Shown here: positions 57,182-64,000 of the stretch, piece after piece
Layout of the letters: every line of letters starts with the position of its first letter
Numbering within the stretch: position 1 is the first letter of the stretch
From: Methylocystis parvus OBBP
Lineage (GTDB): Bacteria > Pseudomonadota > Alphaproteobacteria > Rhizobiales > Beijerinckiaceae
Direction: 5' to 3'
Assembly: GCF_027571405.1 (NCBI RefSeq)
Contig: NZ_CP092968.1
Location: 3,804,001 to 3,868,000 of the forward strand
DNA length: 64,000 nt
Notes under the pieces: model-generated
The model's database searches: none
The model's input: only the letters and a program-made list of their open reading frames with translations
What the model was told of the DNA's origin: nothing
Made by a program: the position numbers and the translations under genes

Positions 57182-57598
57182 ATGCGGCAGGCGACGAGAT
57201 TACTGAAGATCGAAACCGGCGGGCGCGGCTTTTACGAGTTCACTGCAGCGCTTGCGGATTTCGTGCGCGGCGAGCGCATGGGGCAGGGACTGTTGACGGT
57301 CTTCTGCCGCCACACCTCAGCTTCCCTGCTCATACAGGAGAACGCCGACCCCACGGTGTTGAAGGATTTGGAGTCGGTGTTCTCCCGCCTCGCGCCGGAG
57401 GGCGCGGATTACGCCCATGATACGGAAGGGCCAGACGACATGCCCGCTCACATAAGAGCGGCGCTGACGCAGACTCAGCTTTCCATCCCCATCATCGGCG
57501 GGTCGCTCGCGATCGGGACATGGCAGGGGGTTTATCTTTTCGAACACCGCAGGCGCCCGCATCGGCGGGAGATCGCACTGCATGTGATCGGGGCGTGA
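57182..57598 (+). CDS. YjbQ family protein (UPF0047)
   Basis: This 138-residue protein matches the YjbQ family. The conserved histidine motifs are CRHTSASLLIQENAD near residue 46 and HRRRPHRREIALHVIG at the C-terminus; these line a metal site. Some members have weak thiamin phosphate synthase activity, but the physiological role is unclear. The ATG at 57182 was chosen over upstream TTG codons because the family starts MRQ(A)T..L.I.T. The stop codon touches an inverted repeat. Confidence 0.88.
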   Translation: MRQATRLLKIETGGRGFYEFTAALADFVRGERMGQGLLTVFCRHTSASLLIQENADPTVLKDLESVFSRLAPEGADYAHDTEGPDDMPAHIRAALTQTQLSIPIIGGSLAIGTWQGVYLFEHRRRPHRREIALHVIGA

Positions 57599-57715
57599 GG
57601 CCCCCTCCCCAACCCTCCCCCGCTTTGCGGGAGAGGGAGCAAATTCGGCCTTCATTCAGACTGTTGAGCGCGAGCGTCCCCTCTCCCGCTTGCGGGGGAG
57701 GGACAGGGAGGGGGC
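57599..57715. repeat. Inverted-repeat element between yjbQ and fatty acid hydroxylase genes
   Basis: A left arm beginning CCCCCTCCCCAACCCTCCCC (57601) and containing CCCGCTTTGCGGGAGAGGG is matched, imperfectly, by a reverse-complement arm ending in GGGGGAGGGACAGGGAGGGG at about 57695-57714. The arms are about 40 bp with roughly 5 mismatches, and the spacer is about 35 bp. The right end reaches the stop codon of the minus-strand gene. Confidence 0.75.
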
Positions 57716-58845
57716 TATCTCCCGCGTCTGAACGGATACATGAACTGCGCGACAAATCCTTCCGGGACCTTCTCCGGCGCGCCATAGGCCTTGGGCCAGC
57801 GCGAGGGCGGGAGGCGATAGGTGCCGAAAAGACGGTCGAGCCAGGGGAAATGGATCGCAAAATTTATGTCGATCGCTTCTTCCTCCAATCCGTGATGCCA
57901 GTGGTGGAAGCGCGGCGTGACGAGAAACTGGCCGAGCAGATTGAAGTCGCCCTTCAGATTGGCGTGCACCAAAGACGAATAGACGTAAACGAGCCCGATA
58001 TAGCTCTGCATCGCCGCGGGCGTGAAGCCGAGCGTGAGCAAAGGCAGGGACGTCACGCCGCGCAGCAGCGCAATCTCGATGAAATGCATGCGCGCCCCGG
58101 CGAGCCAGTCCATGGCGGGCGCCGAGTGATGCACCGCGTGGAAGCCCCACAGAAAGGGGATGCGGTGAAAGGCGCGGTGAAACCAATACTGAACGAGATC
58201 GGTGAGGAACATCGCTTCGACGAGCTGCAAGGCGAAGGGCTGCGCGCCGACCGCCGCGCGGAAATCGGCGAAGGCGCCCGTCGAGGCGTTGACGGCCTGC
58301 GAGGGCGCGAGCGCGAGGAAGGTCAGGACCTGCACCATCATCGAGCTGACGAGGAAGTAGAAAAGATCCTCGCGCCATTCCACGCGGAAGAGACGCTGTT
58401 CGCGCTTATGCGGAAAGAGCCGCTCCAGCGGCGCGAACATCAGGCCCGTCGCCATGAGATTCACGGCGAAGAAATCGACGCCGAAAAAGACGCCGGTTCT
58501 CGCGTCGGAAGGATCGAAACTGGCGATGAGGCTTGCGGCGAGCGCGACAATGAGCGCCGCGAATCCGATCGCCTTGCGGGGACGCAGCAGCAACGAAAGC
58601 AAAGCGAGCGCATAGCCCGCGATCAGCAGAAGCTGGAAGAGGACGCGGAAGGCGAAGCTTCCCTCCATCGCGACGAGTTCGGGCGTCGAAAAAAGACCCG
58701 GCCACCGCATCGACGCGACGAAGCACAGGGCGACGCCGGAAAAGAGCAGGCCGAAAAAGCCCGCGAACCAGCCCGTCCCGAAGCCGCGCGTCTCGATCGG
58801 CGCCTCGAGGTCGCGCATCAAATTCTGGATGAAGCTTCGCGCCAT
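57715..58845 (-). CDS. Sterol desaturase/fatty acid hydroxylase family protein
   Basis: This 376-residue membrane di-iron enzyme has several hydrophobic segments in its first 210 residues. The three histidine clusters are visible as HRAFH (near 222), HAVHH (near 234) and HHWHH (near 312), which bind the iron pair. The family uses O2 to hydroxylate or desaturate lipids; candidates are hopanoid, carotenoid or fatty acid substrates, and none can be chosen from sequence. The ATG at 58845 has GGAAGGG at good spacing; 58851 is an alternative. Its stop codon lies at the edge of an inverted repeat. Confidence 0.9.
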   Translation of the reverse strand: MARSFIQNLMRDLEAPIETRGFGTGWFAGFFGLLFSGVALCFVASMRWPGLFSTPELVAMEGSFAFRVLFQLLLIAGYALALLSLLLRPRKAIGFAALIVALAASLIASFDPSDARTGVFFGVDFFAVNLMATGLMFAPLERLFPHKREQRLFRVEWREDLFYFLVSSMMVQVLTFLALAPSQAVNASTGAFADFRAAVGAQPFALQLVEAMFLTDLVQYWFHRAFHRIPFLWGFHAVHHSAPAMDWLAGARMHFIEIALLRGVTSLPLLTLGFTPAAMQSYIGLVYVYSSLVHANLKGDFNLLGQFLVTPRFHHWHHGLEEEAIDINFAIHFPWLDRLFGTYRLPPSRWPKAYGAPEKVPEGFVAQFMYPFRRGR

Positions 58846-59086
58846 CGTCATTCCCTTCCCGGTTGCAGGCCATCGTCTCAGGGATAGCTGAACCGCGAAT
58901 TGATGGGCTTCGCCGTGCGAAGACGCACGCAACCGGAGCGGGCGCCTCATTCTGGCACGGCGGCGGCAGCGCGGCCGCAACCAATCCGCAAGCCTAATGC
59001 GCGGATAATCAACATCGAAAAATTCTCGCAGTCGGGCGCCGGCGTCGGCCTGCCCCCGCAAGTCGGCGTCGGATCTGGGCAGGCTT

Positions 59087-60385
59087 ATGCGTCGTCAGTC
59101 GAAAGCGCGTTGGGTGTTTGGCGTCATAATTCCCTGGGCGGCGGGCGTCATGGCCCCCTGGGCGCTCGGCGTCGGCGCGCTCGTCTCCTTTACGGCGAGC
59201 GCCGGCCAGGACGCCGTCGGCGACTGGAATGTCGCGCCGCTCACCGCCCGCGCCCGCGCAGCCGCCGCCCCCGCCACATTGCAGCTCGCTTCGTTCGGCG
59301 AGATCGCCTCCGGCGATCTCGGGCTTTCGGGTCAGAGCCGCGCGCTGGTGCAGAGCGCGCGCCTGATGGTCGGCGCGCCGGACGATCTGCGCTCCATACC
59401 CGACGAGCGCGAACCGCATGTCGATCTCAAACCGGACGTGAAGCACTTTCCGGAAGTGGACCGCACCCATAAGGGCGACCCGATCGTCGCCATGCGGCCG
59501 AGTTTCGAGACGCGCGTCGTCAATCCCCAGGCGCTCGGTCTCGCCGAGCCGGCGCGGCTGACCTTCCGGATCGACGGCAGAAGCCCGGCCCGCACGAGCG
59601 TGGCGCTCGCCCCGCGCGGCGCCATGCCCGGCGACGAAGCGATCTATGAGGCGGAAGCCGCGCGCGTCGAGGCGATGACGACGACGCAGACGCAGAAATC
59701 GACGGCGGCGTCCTCACCCTCGCAAAGCGCCTCCAGCGCGACGTCGCGCGCCAATGAACCCTCGCGCGAGCCCGTCTATCAAGCGCTCGCCGAACGCGCG
59801 CTTCATGGCGCGACGCCACAGGTCTCGCGCGCCGTCGCGCTGGGTTCGTCAACCCCGGCGCAGCCCGACGCCATTCCGATCGAGGTTTCTTCCTTCCCGC
59901 AGGCGACGCTGGCGCTCGGCGCGCCGGAGAGGAGCGTTGCGCGGCCCGATTACGCTTCGCTCGCCAGCCGCGACAATATGGATCGCGAGCGCCGCTGCCT
60001 CGCCGAAGCCGTCTATTTCGAGTCCCGCAGCGAGCCGGAGGCGGGGCAGGCGGCCGTCGCGCAGGTGGTGCTCAACCGCGTGCAGAGCGGCCTCTATCCA
60101 ACGTCGATCTGCGGGGTCGTCTATCAGAACCGGCATCACTACAAGGCTTGCCAGTTCTCCTTCGCCTGCGAAGGCAAGTCGCTCCGCATCACGGAGCCGG
60201 AATCATGGTCGACGGCGGTGCGCATCGCCAATGAAGTGATGGACGGCCGCACCTATCTGACCGAAGTCGGCCGCTCGACCCATTACCATGCGACCTATGT
60301 CAAACCGCGCTGGGCGCGCGCGCTGACTCGCATGGACATGATCGGCCGGCACATTTTCTACAGGCTCAAGCCCGGCCAGACCTGA
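59087..60385 (+). CDS. Cell wall hydrolase (SleB/CwlJ, Hydrolase_2 family)
   Basis: This 432-residue protein has an N-terminal membrane or signal segment (about residues 8-40), a long Ala/Ser/Thr/Pro-rich linker (about 45-290), and a C-terminal SleB/CwlJ domain (about 300-420). The catalytic glutamate is probably in AEAVYFESRSEPEAGQ near residue 312. The family contains peptidoglycan hydrolases of spore and vegetative walls. In Alphaproteobacteria these are single genes of unclear timing. It lies alone on the plus strand; its end overlaps a small minus-strand frame. Confidence 0.88.
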   Translation: MRRQSKARWVFGVIIPWAAGVMAPWALGVGALVSFTASAGQDAVGDWNVAPLTARARAAAAPATLQLASFGEIASGDLGLSGQSRALVQSARLMVGAPDDLRSIPDEREPHVDLKPDVKHFPEVDRTHKGDPIVAMRPSFETRVVNPQALGLAEPARLTFRIDGRSPARTSVALAPRGAMPGDEAIYEAEAARVEAMTTTQTQKSTAASSPSQSASSATSRANEPSREPVYQALAERALHGATPQVSRAVALGSSTPAQPDAIPIEVSSFPQATLALGAPERSVARPDYASLASRDNMDRERRCLAEAVYFESRSEPEAGQAAVAQVVLNRVQSGLYPTSICGVVYQNRHHYKACQFSFACEGKSLRITEPESWSTAVRIANEVMDGRTYLTEVGRSTHYHATYVKPRWARALTRMDMIGRHIFYRLKPGQT

Positions 60386-60512
60386 CGCGCGGAGCCTTGC
60401 GCCGCCACAGGCCGCCGGTCCGGGCGTAAATCTCGATCCATATCCAGATGCTCGCGGCGATCCATGCGGACGCGAAGGGATGCGCCGCCGTCATTTGGGA
60501 CAAAGCATTCAT
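60366..60512 (-). CDS. Possible small membrane protein
   Basis: This 48-codon frame begins MNALSQMTAAHPFASAW and carries one strongly hydrophobic, Trp/Ile-rich segment (IAASIWIWIEIYA) followed by a basic tail, the layout of a small inner-membrane protein. The first ATG is at 60512. No good ribosome-binding site is seen. Its last 20 bases overlap the end of the cell wall hydrolase on the other strand. No family is recognised. Confidence 0.4.
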   Translation of the reverse strand: MNALSQMTAAHPFASAWIAASIWIWIEIYARTGGLWRRKAPRVRSGRA

Positions 60513-60634
60513 CTGAGAACTCTCGCGCCGAAGTTGTGAAGCAAGCTTCCCTCGCGCGGAGTTAAGAGCCCGGTTAACGGGCGCGTCAAATTTAGCGATT
60601 CGGGTTCAACCTTCGGAACGAGGTGAATCGCATC

Positions 60635-61315
60635 CTAAGAAATGAGGGCCGCGCGCACGAGTCCGCGCACCGAATTTCCCAAATAGAAACCCTTTTCGAG
60701 GTCGAGAAGGCGCAAAACCGCTTCCCGCGCGCGATCTTGCGCGAGCAAATGCGCGCGCAGCGTTCCGGCGAGGAGACCGCAGGAGAGCGGCGGCGTCAGC
60801 AGGGCATTCTCGGTCGGAACGAAGAGACTGCAGCGCGCGCCCTCGCAAAGCTCGTCCCTTTCGTTAAGAAAAATAACTTCGTCGGCGCCGCAGCTCCGCA
60901 CGGCCTGCGCGAGTTCGTCCTCATACAGCGCGCGCCGCGTCGTCTTGTGCCGAAGCAAGGGGTCGCCGGAGTCGAAACGGCGCTTTGCCAGCGCGACGCG
61001 CCAGACGGTTCCCGGCGGGATGGGCTCGACAGGAACCGCGCTGGTCTCAATGGCGCCGTCGCGGGAGAGGACGAGGCGGATGCGGAGTCCTGCGTCGTGA
61101 GCCCAGCCCTCTCCCCGTTTACGGGGAGAGGGGGCGGCGTCCAGCGCCGCCTGCACTTCCGCTTCGTCATATCGAAACCCCAACGCCGCGCTCGACGCGG
61201 CGAGGCGCGCAAGATGCTCGGGGAGCAGCGCGTAGCCCGCCTCGGGCGTCCAGAGCAGGGTTTCGATCAGTCCGAAGTCGGCGTCCCGGTCAGGAAGCGG
61301 GCCTTGATGAGACAT
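60635..61315 (-). CDS. pabC: Aminodeoxychorismate lyase-like class IV aminotransferase
   Basis: This 226-residue PLP enzyme probably converts 4-amino-4-deoxychorismate into 4-aminobenzoate for folate synthesis. The PLP lysine is in LLRHKTTRRALYE near residue 122. Residues about 61-73 (PSPRKRGEGWAHD) are encoded by a palindromic repeat at 61107-61132 and look like an insertion within the N-terminal domain. It starts 49 bp inside the end of pabB, so the two are translated together. The class IV family also includes branched-chain and D-amino acid aminotransferases, but the pabB neighbour favours PabC. Confidence 0.85.
   Translation of the reverse strand: MSHQGPLPDRDADFGLIETLLWTPEAGYALLPEHLARLAASSAALGFRYDEAEVQAALDAAPSPRKRGEGWAHDAGLRIRLVLSRDGAIETSAVPVEPIPPGTVWRVALAKRRFDSGDPLLRHKTTRRALYEDELAQAVRSCGADEVIFLNERDELCEGARCSLFVPTENALLTPPLSCGLLAGTLRAHLLAQDRAREAVLRLLDLEKGFYLGNSVRGLVRAALIS
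61107..61132. repeat. Palindromic repeat inserted in frame within pabC
   Basis: CCCTCTCCCCG (61107-61117) and CGGGGAGAGGG (61122-61132) form a perfect inverted repeat around TTTA. The same arm sequence is found in the element at 25434-25565. Here it lies inside coding sequence and keeps the frame. Confidence 0.8.
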
Positions 61316-62448
61316 TCCTCATACTCTTGCGCGGCGCGCGAATCGGCGACGACCGCCGAGCCGACATTGCAGACGAGTTCATTGTCGGGAAACAGCGTCA
61401 GCGTGCGGATGGCGACGTTGAAGCGTATGTCGCCGTCCGGCGCGATGAGGCCAAGCGAGCCGCAATAGACGCCTCGCGCGGCGCATTCGAGATCGCGGAT
61501 GATCTCCATGGCGCGGATTTTCGGCGCGCCCGTCACCGAACCGCAGGGGAAAAGTCCGGTGAAAAGGTCGGCGAGCGTCACGTCGTCGCGAAGCCGCGCT
61601 TCGATGCCCGACGTCATCTGATGCAGGGTCGGATAGGTCTGGATCGTGAAGAGATCCGTGACCTTCACCGAGCCGACTTCGGCAAGGCGCGAAAGATCGT
61701 TGCGCAGCAGATCGACGATCATGAGATTTTCGGCGCGCGACTTTTCATCCTCAACGAGATATTGCGCGCGGGCCATGTCCTCGGTGGGCATGAAGCCGCG
61801 TTGCGCCGTGCCCTTCATCGGGCGCGCGCGGATATGGCGTCCATGCGCCTCGAAAAAAACCTCCGGCGACAGCGAAACGACCGTTTCGTCGCCAAGCGCC
61901 GCGACGCCGCCATAGGCGACAGGCTGGCGCTTGCGCAGCCCGCAATAGAGCGCGAGCGGATCGCCCTCATAACGGCCGTAAAGCGGGAAGGTCAGGTTGA
62001 TCTGATAGACGTCGCCCGCGAAAATATAGTCGATGCAGGCGCGGAAGCGTTCGGCGTATTCCTTCTCCGTCCAGGCGGGCGTGAGCGGAATATTCGGCGC
62101 GGGCCCCTCCGCCGTCGGCAGGGTCCAGGGCTTGGGGGACTTGAAGGCCCCGAAGAGCAGGAGCGGCGTGCGCGAGCGCGGCGTCGCCTGCGTCCAGAAT
62201 TTTGGCTCCAGCGCGTAGCCAAGTTCGTAACTGGCGTAGCCGGCGAGATAGAGCCCGCGCGTCGTCGCCGCCTCCATGCGTGCGAACGCGTCCCTGACCT
62301 CGCTCGGCTCGCGGGCGACGATAATCTCTTCCGGCTCGTCGAAGAGCAGCGCCCGGCCGCCCTCGCGCCCATCCTCGAACACGACATATGGCCGCGCCGG
62401 CGCATCTGACCGCGTCGGGGCGAGAGGGCTAGCGTCGGCGTCGGGCAT
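61267..62448 (-). CDS. pabB: Aminodeoxychorismate synthase component I
   Basis: This protein of about 393 residues belongs to the chorismate-utilising enzymes and aminates chorismate to 4-amino-4-deoxychorismate. The signature GSVTGAPKIRAMEIIRDLE (near residue 300), the substrate-binding GDVYQINLTFP (near 138) and the PMKGTAQRG segment (near 205) are visible; PMKGT replaces the usual PIKGT. The ATG at 62448 was chosen; TTG 62490 is an alternative. PabB usually needs a PabA glutaminase, which is not adjacent. Anthranilate synthase TrpE is less likely because the downstream gene is pabC-like. Confidence 0.9.
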   Translation of the reverse strand: MPDADASPLAPTRSDAPARPYVVFEDGREGGRALLFDEPEEIIVAREPSEVRDAFARMEAATTRGLYLAGYASYELGYALEPKFWTQATPRSRTPLLLFGAFKSPKPWTLPTAEGPAPNIPLTPAWTEKEYAERFRACIDYIFAGDVYQINLTFPLYGRYEGDPLALYCGLRKRQPVAYGGVAALGDETVVSLSPEVFFEAHGRHIRARPMKGTAQRGFMPTEDMARAQYLVEDEKSRAENLMIVDLLRNDLSRLAEVGSVKVTDLFTIQTYPTLHQMTSGIEARLRDDVTLADLFTGLFPCGSVTGAPKIRAMEIIRDLECAARGVYCGSLGLIAPDGDIRFNVAIRTLTLFPDNELVCNVGSAVVADSRAAQEYEECLIKARFLTGTPTSD

Positions 62449-62640
62449 GTCTCGGGAGGCTCGTTTCACAGATTTGTTACATAAGACCAAGGCGCTCGGT
62501 TGAATAGCGACCTTGCATGTTCGGCGCCCGCGCCTGTCGCGAGTCGTTCATATGGGCGGGGGGAGGCTTGGCCGTCAACAGCAGGAGAGAGCGGTCGAAC
62601 GGCTTGGATTCTCCCTGCTAACCTTCGTTGGGCAAAGCAA

Positions 62641-62668
62641 AAAGCCCGGCCTTACGGCCGGGCTTTCT
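62641..62668. terminator. Hairpin terminator between pabB region and the outer membrane gene
   Basis: AAAGCCCGGCC (62641-62651) pairs with GGCCGGGCTTT (62656-62666) around TTAC. On the minus strand the stem is followed by TTTTTGC, which fits termination of the outer membrane protein gene. Confidence 0.82.
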
Positions 62669-62702
62669 TCTTTGACGAACCGCAGGCTGGAAGCCGGTTC
62701 GC

Positions 62703-63623
62703 TCAGTATTTCGCGACGACCGGAGCCGGAGCGCCCCAGTTGAAGTGATAGTTGACGCCCGCGCGGACGATGTTGCCATTGAAATGCGTCGTCGACTGAA
62801 GGGCGGTCGCGGCGATCAGCGCCGCGGGGGCGGCGATCGTGGCGGTGCCGTTCGCGGTCACATTGCCCAGATCGTAGTAAAGATACTCGACCTTCGCCGA
62901 CCAGTTCGGCCAGAACATCCACTCGACGCCGCCGCCGGCCGTCCAGCCCACGCGGGTGTCCGAGAACGCCGTCGCGCCGAAACCGGGGAAGGCGCCGAAG
63001 GTCGGCGCTTCAACGCCCACCCAAGCCGTGTTCATGCTGACGCCGCCATAGGCCAGACCGCCCGTGCCGTAAAGCAGCAAGGTCGGCGTGGCGAGCCAGC
63101 CAAGACGGCCGCGAACCGTACCGATATAGTCGAGGTTGCGACGGGAAACCGTCGCGCCCGAAACGACTTCGCCGGGGAAGCCGATGACCGGCGCGGCGGA
63201 GAAGCTGGGGGCCGAATTTGACGACGAACCGGCGATGCCCTGGATGTCGGCTTCGATGCCCACAACGAAGTTGTTGTAGAACTGGAAGTTGTAGCCGATC
63301 TGACCGCCGCCGATGAAGCCGCCATTGCTGCCGCCCGTCGAATAGGAGCTGCCGGCGATGGCGAAAGCGTTCGCCAGCGGCACAAAGCCTGCCGGGTTAA
63401 CCAGCGGGCTCGCAACCGCGAGCGGGCCGCCAACGGTCTGGATGGCGGTCGAGTTGGCCCAGCCGCCGCCGGCGTTCAGACCGACATAGAAGCCCGTCCA
63501 CAGCGGCGGCGGGGGCGGCGGCGGCGGAAGGATCGGCGGGCCTTTGCGCGAGGGAAGGTCCGCGGCGAGCGCGGAGCCGGCGGTCAGCGCCAAAGCGACG
63601 ACCGAAAGAGCGACTTTCTTCAT
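62703..63623 (-). CDS. Outer membrane beta-barrel protein
   Basis: This 306-residue protein has a signal peptide (MKKVALSVVALALTAGSALA, cleavage near residue 21), then ADLPSRKGPP, a run of eight prolines, and WTGFYVGLNAGGGW, the start typical of Omp25/Omp31-like porin-family proteins in Rhizobiales. The rest alternates hydrophobic and polar residues as in an eight-stranded barrel, ending in an aromatic-rich strand (VNYHFNWG). The ATG at 63623 has AGGGAGCC-like sequence nearby (GGGGCTCCCTAATG). It is probably highly expressed. Confidence 0.9.
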   Translation of the reverse strand: MKKVALSVVALALTAGSALAADLPSRKGPPILPPPPPPPPLWTGFYVGLNAGGGWANSTAIQTVGGPLAVASPLVNPAGFVPLANAFAIAGSSYSTGGSNGGFIGGGQIGYNFQFYNNFVVGIEADIQGIAGSSSNSAPSFSAAPVIGFPGEVVSGATVSRRNLDYIGTVRGRLGWLATPTLLLYGTGGLAYGGVSMNTAWVGVEAPTFGAFPGFGATAFSDTRVGWTAGGGVEWMFWPNWSAKVEYLYYDLGNVTANGTATIAAPAALIAATALQSTTHFNGNIVRAGVNYHFNWGAPAPVVAKY

Positions 63624-63947
63624 TAGGGAGCCCCTGTTCGAGTAGAGCTGCGAAAAAGTGATCAACAAATCACCCTTGTCGAAAAGACCGCGCTGACGCC
63701 GCACAGTCAACGCAAAGTGGCGTATCAGAAGCTTTTTCGAGATCCGCTGTGACTCGACTGCCACAGTTGGTCGTTCCGCGCGCCGTCACGCTTTCCGACC
63801 TCTCTTGGCGATCGCGCGCGCCTTTCAGCGGCCGCTGGCGTCGCGCCTTGTTTGGAGGCGCCCCGCGCGATGCGTCGAGCTGATTCCCGGATCAATTTTC
63901 CTCCAACCCGCTTTGTTTCCCGCCGCGCCGCGCGCTAATAAGGTTGA
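63624..63947. other. 324-bp divergent control region
   Basis: No gene is supported. It should hold promoters for the outer membrane gene (minus) and the gene beginning at 63948 (plus). Confidence 0.5.
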
Positions 63948-64000
63948 ATGTCCGTTTCCACGCCCGGCTCTCAGCCCCTGCGCATTCTCTTCATCGGCGA
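63948..64000 (+). CDS. Start of an unidentified gene, cut by the window end
   Basis: Only about 17 codons are present, beginning MSVSTPGSQPLRILFIG. AAGGTTG lies just before the ATG. The RILFIG(D) end resembles the first strand of YmdB-type metallophosphoesterases, but glycosyltransferases and others begin similarly, so no assignment is made. Confidence 0.4.
   Translation, partial: MSVSTPGSQPLRILFIG

Overview
The window is GC-rich alphaproteobacterial chromosome, most probably order Hyphomicrobiales (Rhizobiales). Evidence: divK and pleD adjacent to a DUF3572 gene, a his operon containing a DUF2628 gene and ending in coaA, DUF2794, DUF4167 and DUF1192 proteins, hslVU, and an outer-membrane barrel protein with the N-terminal proline run common in Bradyrhizobium/Methylocystis-type bacteria. 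A methylotrophic relative is possible but nothing here proves it.

Positions 1-9474 are an accessory defence island on the minus strand. In transcription order it holds a SNF2-type helicase with a degenerate phospholipase-D-like N-terminus, a DUF4391 protein, a DUF262/HNH protein of the GmrSD type, a type III Mod adenine methyltransferase, and a type III Res helicase-nuclease cut by the window edge. The genes overlap or nearly abut, so they read as one operon. The island ends about 0.4 kb from the 3' end of a tRNA-Ala(GGC) gene, a typical integration point. This five-gene unit is the strongest candidate for an unusual system in the window.

Positions 9873-23713 are mostly core: tRNA-Ala, pleD-divK (cell-cycle signalling), glcG divergent from glcDEF (glycolate oxidation), trpS, a DUF1778/GNAT toxin-antitoxin pair, hslVU and clpB. 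Sigma-32-like promoters can be seen for hslV and clpB. Positions 23760-30401 hold a Na+/H+ antiporter and hisB-DUF2628-hisH-hisA-hisF-hisE-coaA. Three of its gaps carry GC-rich inverted repeats.

Positions 30594-44054 hold a secreted protein of unknown function, a MOSC protein, DUF4167, prmC, htpG, DUF2794, a Bax-inhibitor-1 family membrane protein, a membrane-anchored periplasmic protein, a lytic transglycosylase, a ComM-type ATPase and a hybrid histidine kinase. Positions 44051-52404 hold pirin, a SugE/Gdx guanidinium-type exporter convergent with an arginine:glycine amidinotransferase homologue, rpmI-rplT, dihydrolipoamide dehydrogenase, a second DUF1778/GNAT pair, aspS and DUF1192.

Positions 52828-64000 hold ppdK, a cyclic-nucleotide-binding membrane protein, an orphan CIRCE-like element upstream of a small secreted protein, YjbQ, a fatty acid hydroxylase, a cell wall hydrolase, pabC-pabB, an outer membrane barrel protein and the first codons of another gene. 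A family of short GC-rich palindromes recurs in the second half of the window. One copy lies in frame inside pabC and another is flanked by a 16-bp duplication of the coaA 3' end.
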